Shown piece by piece: positions 60,031 to 64,000 of a stretch of DNA of 64,000 nucleotides. The DNA comes from Bradyrhizobium sp. 164 (lineage in GTDB: Bacteria; Pseudomonadota; Alphaproteobacteria; Rhizobiales; Xanthobacteraceae), in NCBI RefSeq assembly GCF_023073715.1, contig NZ_JADPKA010000110.1, forward strand, positions 186,001-250,000, given 5' to 3'. Positions within the stretch are counted from its first letter, which is position 1, and each line of letters begins with the position of its first letter. The position numbers were made by a program, and so were the translations under genes. Under the pieces are notes generated by a model, which was given only the letters and a program-made list of their open reading frames with translations, had not been told where the DNA came from and searched no databases.

Positions 60031-60477
60031 ATGAAAGCCCCTTCTTTCATGGATTTGGCGCTCAAGACGGCCGAAAATGCCGGAAAATCGGGCGAAGTTC
60101 CGATCGGATGCGTCGTGGTCCGCAATTACGAGGTCATCGCCACCGCCGCCAATCGGACGCTGACCGATTATGACCCGACGGCTCATGCCGAGATCATTGC
60201 GCTGCGCGAGGCGGCGAAGAAGATCGGCAGCGAGCGCCTCGTCGACTGCGACCTTTACGTGACGCTGGAGCCCTGCACCATGTGTGCGGGCGCGATCTCC
60301 TTTGCAAGAGTGAGACGGCTCTATTACGGCGCCACCGACCCGAAGGGCGGCGCGGTCGAGTCCGGCGTGCGGTTCTTTGCTTCCCCGACCTGCCATCATG
60401 CGCCGGACGTCTATTCCGGCGTCGGCGAGAGCGAGGCGGCGCGGCTGCTGCGGGAGTTCTTTCGCGAGCGGCGCTAA
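60031..60477 (+). CDS. tadA: tRNA-specific adenosine deaminase
   Basis: A 148-residue zinc deaminase that makes inosine at tRNA-Arg position 34. Zinc ligands and proton shuttle: His52-Ala-Glu54 (TAHAEIIALREAA) and Pro81-Cys82-x-x-Cys85 (PCTMCAGAI). The end (FFASPTCHHAPDVYSGV) fits TadA. The start could be ATG 60019, four residues earlier. The end overlaps that of the facing hydrolase gene by four bases. Confidence 0.92.
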   Translation: MKAPSFMDLALKTAENAGKSGEVPIGCVVVRNYEVIATAANRTLTDYDPTAHAEIIALREAAKKIGSERLVDCDLYVTLEPCTMCAGAISFARVRRLYYGATDPKGGAVESGVRFFASPTCHHAPDVYSGVGESEAARLLREFFRERR

Positions 60478-61379
60478 TCCGCGAGGAAGAACTTGCGCAA
60501 CGCCCTCGCGGTGGCGTCCGGGTTCTCCTCGGTGAGGAAGTGGCCGGAATCCACCGGCATGCCCGCGACATTCGTGGCCCATTGCGTCCAGGTGTCGAGC
60601 GGGGTGGCGGCGGCCTGGGCAATGCCGGCATTGCCCCACAGCGCCAGCATGGGAATGGTGATCTTCTTGCCGGCCTCGAAATCAGCCTTGTCGAGGTCGT
60701 AGTCGAAATAGGCGCCGGCGCGATAGTCTTCGCACATCGCATGCACCCGGGCGGGATCGCGGAACGGGGCGAGGTAGTGCTCGAGCGCGCGCTCGTCGAT
60801 CGCCTCCAACGTCTTCGACTTGGTCTGGCTCGCCATCTTGAAGCGCAGGAAGAACTCGCCATTGCTCGCGATCAGGGTCTCGGGCAGCGGATAGGGCTGC
60901 GCCAGGAAGGTCCAGTGGTAGATCTTCAGCGCGTAGGCGCGGTTCATTCGCTCCCAGTAATTGTAGGTCGGCAGAATATCGAGCACGGCCAGGCGCGACA
61001 GCCGGCCGGGATGGTCGAGCGCGAGGCGGTAGGCGACGCGGCCGCCGCGGTCGTGGCCGGCGAGCGCGAAATGGACATGGCCGAGGCGCTCCATCACCTC
61101 GACCATAGCTTTAGCCATGGCGCGCTTGCTGTAGGGGATATGCAGCGCATCGCTGGCGGGCATGTCGGACCAGCCATAGCCCGGCAGGTCGGCAATGATC
61201 AGCGTGAACCTGTCGGCCAACTGCGGCGCGACGCGGTGCCACATCACATGGGTCTCGGAGAAGCCATGGAGGAGCAGAAGCGGCGGCCCGCTGCCGCCGA
61301 CGCGGGCGAAGATGCGGCCGAAGGAGGTATCGATCCATTCGGCAGCAAAGCCCGGATAGAGATCGGCGAGGTCGGACAT
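60474..61379 (-). CDS. alpha/beta hydrolase, fluoroacetate dehalogenase-like
   Basis: A 301-residue enzyme very close to fluoroacetate dehalogenase FAcD of Rhodopseudomonas palustris. The FAcD residues are all present at the same numbers: nucleophile Asp110, carboxylate-binding Arg111 and Arg114 (GHDRGGR), Asp134, fluoride-pocket His155-Trp156 (YHWTF) and Tyr219, and His280 (SGHFL). It would cut C-F or C-Cl bonds of haloacetates to give glycolate. AAGGA precedes the ATG. Real substrate untested. Confidence 0.88.
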   Translation of the reverse strand: MSDLADLYPGFAAEWIDTSFGRIFARVGGSGPPLLLLHGFSETHVMWHRVAPQLADRFTLIIADLPGYGWSDMPASDALHIPYSKRAMAKAMVEVMERLGHVHFALAGHDRGGRVAYRLALDHPGRLSRLAVLDILPTYNYWERMNRAYALKIYHWTFLAQPYPLPETLIASNGEFFLRFKMASQTKSKTLEAIDERALEHYLAPFRDPARVHAMCEDYRAGAYFDYDLDKADFEAGKKITIPMLALWGNAGIAQAAATPLDTWTQWATNVAGMPVDSGHFLTEENPDATARALRKFFLAD

Positions 61380-61416
61380 CTTCTTGCATCCTTATTGGTC
61401 AGTCCCGGGGGGCGGC

Positions 61417-61434
61417 CGACAACGTAAATTGTCG
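61417..61434. promoter_or_regulatory. palindrome in the leader of the dehalogenase-like gene
   Basis: CGACAA-CGTAAA-TTGTCG is a perfect 6-6-6 inverted repeat, 38 bases upstream of the ATG. It would lie just downstream of the start site of the putative promoter at 61459-61486, a good site for a repressor. Confidence 0.35.
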
Positions 61435-61458
61435 AAAACAACCCCATGCACAGTAGCG

Positions 61459-61486
61459 GTATTATCGGCGGGGCAGCTAACCCCAA
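61459..61486 (-). promoter_or_regulatory. possible sigma-70 promoter of the dehalogenase-like gene
   Basis: On the minus strand TTGGGG (61486-61481) and TAATAC (61464-61459) are spaced by 16 bases; transcription would begin near 61452. The -10 box is good, the -35 weak. Confidence 0.3.
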
Positions 61487-61565
61487 CCGCTGATTACACA
61501 TATCTGGATTGTCGATGTGGCGGCGCGGTGGCACCAAAGCTTCGAGCTGCCGTCCGGAAGACGAG

Positions 61566-62858
61566 CTATGTCTTGCTATTCTTGGCCTTCTCCGCTTCCA
61601 CCGCCTGCCAGCCGATGTCGCGGCGGCAGAAGCCTTCCGGCCAGTCGATACGGTCGACGGCCTGATAGGCACGGCCTTGCGCCTCGGTCACGGTCTTGCC
61701 GAGCGCGCAGACATTGAGCACGCGGCCGCCATTGGCGAGGATCGCGTCATCTTTCGCCACGGTGCCGGCGTGGAAGATCTCGACGGTGTCGACCTTGGCG
61801 GCGTCATCGAGCCCCCGGATGCGCGTGCCCTTCTGGTAGTCGCCCGGATAGCCCTTCGCCGCTATCACAACGGTGATCGCGGATTCCGGATGCCAGCGCA
61901 GATCGAAATTCTTCAGCTGCCCGTCACAGGCTGCCAGGAAGGCGGGCACGATGTCGCTCATCATGCGCAGCATCAGCACCTGGCACTCGGGATCGCCGAA
62001 GCGGACATTGAACTCGAACAGTTTGGGACCCTGCGTCGTCAGCATGATCCCGGCATAGAGCACGCCGCGAAACGGCGTGCCGCGCTGCTTCATGCCTGAT
62101 ACCGTCGGCAGGATGATCTTTGCCATGATCGCGTCGTGAATCGCAGGCGTGACCAGCGGCGTCGGCGAATAGGCGCCCATGCCGCCGGTGTTGGGGCCGA
62201 CATCATGGTCGAACACGCGCTTGTGGTCCTGGGCGGAAGCCAGCGGGATCGCGGTCTCGCCGTCGCACAGCGCGAAGAAGCTGATCTCGCGGCCGGCCAG
62301 AAATTCCTCGATCACGACTTCAGCGCCGGCCTCGCCGAACGCCCCCTCGAACATCATGGCGATAGCGTCCTCGGCTTCGCGCACGGTCTTGGCGACCACG
62401 ACGCCCTTGCCGGCGGCCAGCCCATCGGCCTTGACCACGATTGGCGCGCCCTGGCTCTGCACGTAAGCGCGCGCGTCCTCGGCATTGGTGAATCGCTCAT
62501 AGGCACCGGTCGGGATGCCGAATTCGGTGCAGAGCGCCTTGGTGAACCCCTTGGAGCTCTCGAGCTGGGCGGCCGCCTTGCTAGGCCCGAACGCCTTGAT
62601 GCCGGCGGCGGTGAGGTCGTCGACGATGCCGGCCGCCAGCGGCGTCTCCGGGCCGACCACCACGAGCTCGACCGCGTTCTTTTTGCAGAACTCGATCACC
62701 GCGGCGTGGTCGGCGACATCGAGCGCCACGCACTCCGCCTCCCGCGCAATGCCGGCATTGCCGGGCGCGCACCAGAATTTGGTCACCAGAGGGGAGGCTG
62801 CGATCTTCCATGCCAGGGCATGTTCGCGGCCGCCGGAACCGAGCAGGAGAATGTGCAT
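61566..62858 (-). CDS. purD: phosphoribosylamine-glycine ligase
   Basis: A 430-residue ATP-grasp enzyme, second step of purine synthesis. MHILLLGSGGREHALAWKIA at the start, VGPETPLAAGI, the GGMGAYSPTPLVT block and FNVRFGDPECQVLM are all family hallmarks. It is read toward the dehalogenase gene on the same strand, with a 186-base gap that holds the latter's likely promoter. Confidence 0.96.
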   Translation of the reverse strand: MHILLLGSGGREHALAWKIAASPLVTKFWCAPGNAGIAREAECVALDVADHAAVIEFCKKNAVELVVVGPETPLAAGIVDDLTAAGIKAFGPSKAAAQLESSKGFTKALCTEFGIPTGAYERFTNAEDARAYVQSQGAPIVVKADGLAAGKGVVVAKTVREAEDAIAMMFEGAFGEAGAEVVIEEFLAGREISFFALCDGETAIPLASAQDHKRVFDHDVGPNTGGMGAYSPTPLVTPAIHDAIMAKIILPTVSGMKQRGTPFRGVLYAGIMLTTQGPKLFEFNVRFGDPECQVLMLRMMSDIVPAFLAACDGQLKNFDLRWHPESAITVVIAAKGYPGDYQKGTRIRGLDDAAKVDTVEIFHAGTVAKDDAILANGGRVLNVCALGKTVTEAQGRAYQAVDRIDWPEGFCRRDIGWQAVEAEKAKNSKT

Positions 62859-62969
62859 CGATGGCTCAGAAAATGGGGTGGGCTTGCGGCGTCGGTCGCA
62901 CGAATCGCGGTCGGTCTCAAGGGGGCTGGCCCCCGTACTCCCGCCATTCCAGGCCGCCGCGTCGAGCCG

Positions 62970-63012
62970 CTCTTACCCTCCCCTGGAGGGCCCCCTCCAG
63001 GGAGGGTAAGAG
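62970..63012. terminator. long perfect hairpin between purD and a winged-helix gene
   Basis: CTCTTACCCTCCC-CTGGAGGG pairs with CCCTCCAG-GGAGGGTAAGAG in one stem of about 20 base pairs. On the minus strand it lies 21 bases after the stop of the regulator gene, so it probably ends that transcript. It shares its end with the element at 16070-16222. Confidence 0.6.
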
Positions 63013-63032
63013 TTCGCGCCAGCTTCGGACGA

Positions 63033-63332
63033 TCAGACCTGCTTCCCCGCGATGATCTCCTGCAACGTCGCGACATGCCGCGCGAAGGCGCCGCGGCCGA
63101 CGGCGGTTGCGGTGACCGTGGTCTGCGGCTTCTTGCCGACGAAGGCCTTGTCGACGGAAACGTACCCCGCCTTGGCCAAGGTCTCGATATGTGCGCCGAG
63201 ATTGCCGTCGGTGGCGCCGGTGAGCTTCTTCAGCCGCGCGAATTCCAGGCCGGTCGACTGCGGCAGCGCGTTCAGCGCCGCCATGATCTTCAGCCGCAGC
63301 GGCTGGTGGATGATGTCGTCGAGCTCGGCCAA
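63033..63332 (-). CDS. winged-helix transcriptional regulator
   Basis: A 99-residue DNA-binding protein: LDDIIHQPLRLKIMAALNAL, the recognition helix region ATDGNLGAHIETLAKAGYV, and the wing VDKAFVGKKPQTTVTATAVG. This matches the short HTH_34-type winged-helix proteins related to ArsR/MarR. It starts two bases after the stop of the membrane protein gene, so they are in one operon. Confidence 0.85.
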   Translation of the reverse strand: MAELDDIIHQPLRLKIMAALNALPQSTGLEFARLKKLTGATDGNLGAHIETLAKAGYVSVDKAFVGKKPQTTVTATAVGRGAFARHVATLQEIIAGKQV

Positions 63333-63334
63333 TT

Positions 63335-63889
63335 CTAGCTCCGCCGCATCCAGAGGCCGCCGATGATTAGACCGCCGCCATTGACGAACGCCATCCAGAG
63401 CGGAAACGCCTCACCGATGTAGAAGAAGCCGATCAACGTCAGCGCCGAAATGCCGAGACCAATCGCAACGAAGGCGTAACCGAACCAGAGACCCGCCAGC
63501 GCGTAGAACAGCATGAAGTAGAGCGGCCAGAACGCACCCAACTGGCGTGGCCCGAAATGGCCGATCACATTGGTACAGAGATAACCGAAGGCGAAGAACA
63601 ACACGAACACCAGGAGCAGCCTGATGCCGAAGGCCGCACCATGCGGGTGATGTGGTGGATTGAACAAGCGAAGCGCAACCAGACCGCCGACGCCCATGAC
63701 GTCTACGGCAACCCAGGCATAGACTGCGTAGACCGGCCAGAGCCAGGTCACGACATTCCCTGCAAAGACCAACACGCCCCACCACACGGCAGCGATGCTC
63801 GCCAGGTCATAGAGCTGCGATTGCTTCACGCGCCGGACGATGTCGTCGATATCGGCCAGCGCCGCGGACGCCTCCTTGCTGTCGATCAT
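63335..63889 (-). CDS. membrane protein of unknown function
   Basis: A 184-residue protein with five hydrophobic segments (ASIAAVWWGVLVFAGNVVTW, VAVDVMGVGGLVALRLF, LLLVFVLFFAFGYLCTNVIG, ALAGLWFGYAFVAIGLGISA, ...GGLIIGGLWM) after a charged N-terminal helix (DIDDIVRRVKQSQLYDL). Its ATG overlaps the stop of the upstream hydrolase gene (ATGA), and the regulator follows after two bases. Such a membrane protein next to a small HTH gene may act with it, but the role is unknown. Confidence 0.75.
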   Translation of the reverse strand: MIDSKEASAALADIDDIVRRVKQSQLYDLASIAAVWWGVLVFAGNVVTWLWPVYAVYAWVAVDVMGVGGLVALRLFNPPHHPHGAAFGIRLLLVFVLFFAFGYLCTNVIGHFGPRQLGAFWPLYFMLFYALAGLWFGYAFVAIGLGISALTLIGFFYIGEAFPLWMAFVNGGGLIIGGLWMRRS

Positions 63890-64000
63890 GACTGCCCTGC
63901 CCCGCGCGTCGCCACATCTTCGGCGATCGCGGAGACGGCCTTTGGATTGGTGACGATGCCCATGTGGTTGATGCCGTCGATGATCTTGACGTCAACCGAT
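63886..64000 (-). CDS. C-terminal end of a probable alpha/beta hydrolase (start beyond window)
   Basis: Only the last 37 residues are visible: VDVKIIDGINHMGIVTNPKA followed by VSAIAEDVATRG. The pattern INHMGIV with a His near the end and a closing helix fits the catalytic His region of an alpha/beta hydrolase. The stop overlaps the start of the membrane protein gene by four bases. The call is tentative as only the end is seen. Confidence 0.5.
   Translation of the reverse strand, partial: SVDVKIIDGINHMGIVTNPKAVSAIAEDVATRGAGQS

Noticed and set aside
24334..61379. A two-enzyme fluoroacetate resistance system (FlK-like plus FAcD-like)
   Set aside because: The genes are 36 kb apart, and the FlK-like protein lacks the lid segment tied to fluoroacetyl-CoA selectivity; no evidence of shared control.

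Overview
The window is 64 kb of high-GC chromosomal sequence from an alphaproteobacterium, most likely a Bradyrhizobium or close relative in the Nitrobacteraceae. The evidence is the gene content (UbiK/BMFP, NDUFAF7-type methyltransferase, RibH2-type lumazine synthase under an FMN riboswitch, HAD family TIGR01459, a protein matching Rhodopseudomonas fluoroacetate dehalogenase in all catalytic positions) and the many palindromic intergenic repeats. No tRNA, rRNA, CRISPR array, insertion sequence, prophage or integrase was seen. This is core chromosome and not an island.

Layout. 1-4.3 kb: end of a DUF1800 gene, a small Cys-rich protein, a GST, and a TauE/SafE transporter divergent from a LysR regulator. 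4.4-13.4 kb: uvrB with a long N-terminal extension, set among small hypothetical, secreted and membrane proteins and two coupled MaoC hotdog genes. 13.4-21.3 kb: ychF-pth-rplY on the minus strand, ubiK, the lgt-midA-pgeF run, a lipoprotein, and prs. 21.5-28 kb: riboswitch-controlled ribH2, YbjN, proC, a FlK-like thioesterase, a tautomerase, hisS and ilvE. 28.3-35.6 kb: a MarR/OmpR-type regulator/histidine kinase run, secreted proteins, RNase T2, rlmJ, a cold-shock protein and a porin. 35.8-44.8 kb: uvrC-pgsA-moaD-moaE-prmB, a holin-like membrane protein, a YihY protein, a degenerate EAL protein and a HAD hydrolase. 44.9-57.2 kb: a CheY-like regulator, ribF-ileS-lspA, a secreted Pro-rich protein, two coupled M16 peptidases (one active, one lacking the zinc site), arfB and mutL. 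57.3-64 kb: a pseudouridine synthase with a very long Arg/Asp/Gly-rich N-terminus coupled to rsmD, tadA, the fluoroacetate dehalogenase homologue, purD, and a three-gene hydrolase/membrane protein/winged-helix run cut by the window end.

Working together. Translation and its quality control (ychF, pth, rplY, prmB, rlmJ, rsmD, rluB-like, hisS, ileS, arfB, tadA) and DNA repair (uvrB, uvrC, mutL) dominate. Flavin metabolism appears twice (ribH2 with its FMN riboswitch, and ribF). Envelope functions include lgt, lspA, pgsA, pgeF, a porin, a possible small outer-membrane protein and the M16 pair. Many neighbours overlap by 1-4 bases, implying translational coupling.

No clearly new multi-gene system was found. 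The best leads are the fluoroacetate dehalogenase homologue with a possible operator, the RibH2 riboswitch locus, the degenerate EAL protein resembling TipF, the active/inactive M16 pair, the disordered extensions on UvrB and the pseudouridine synthase, and several undescribed small membrane proteins.
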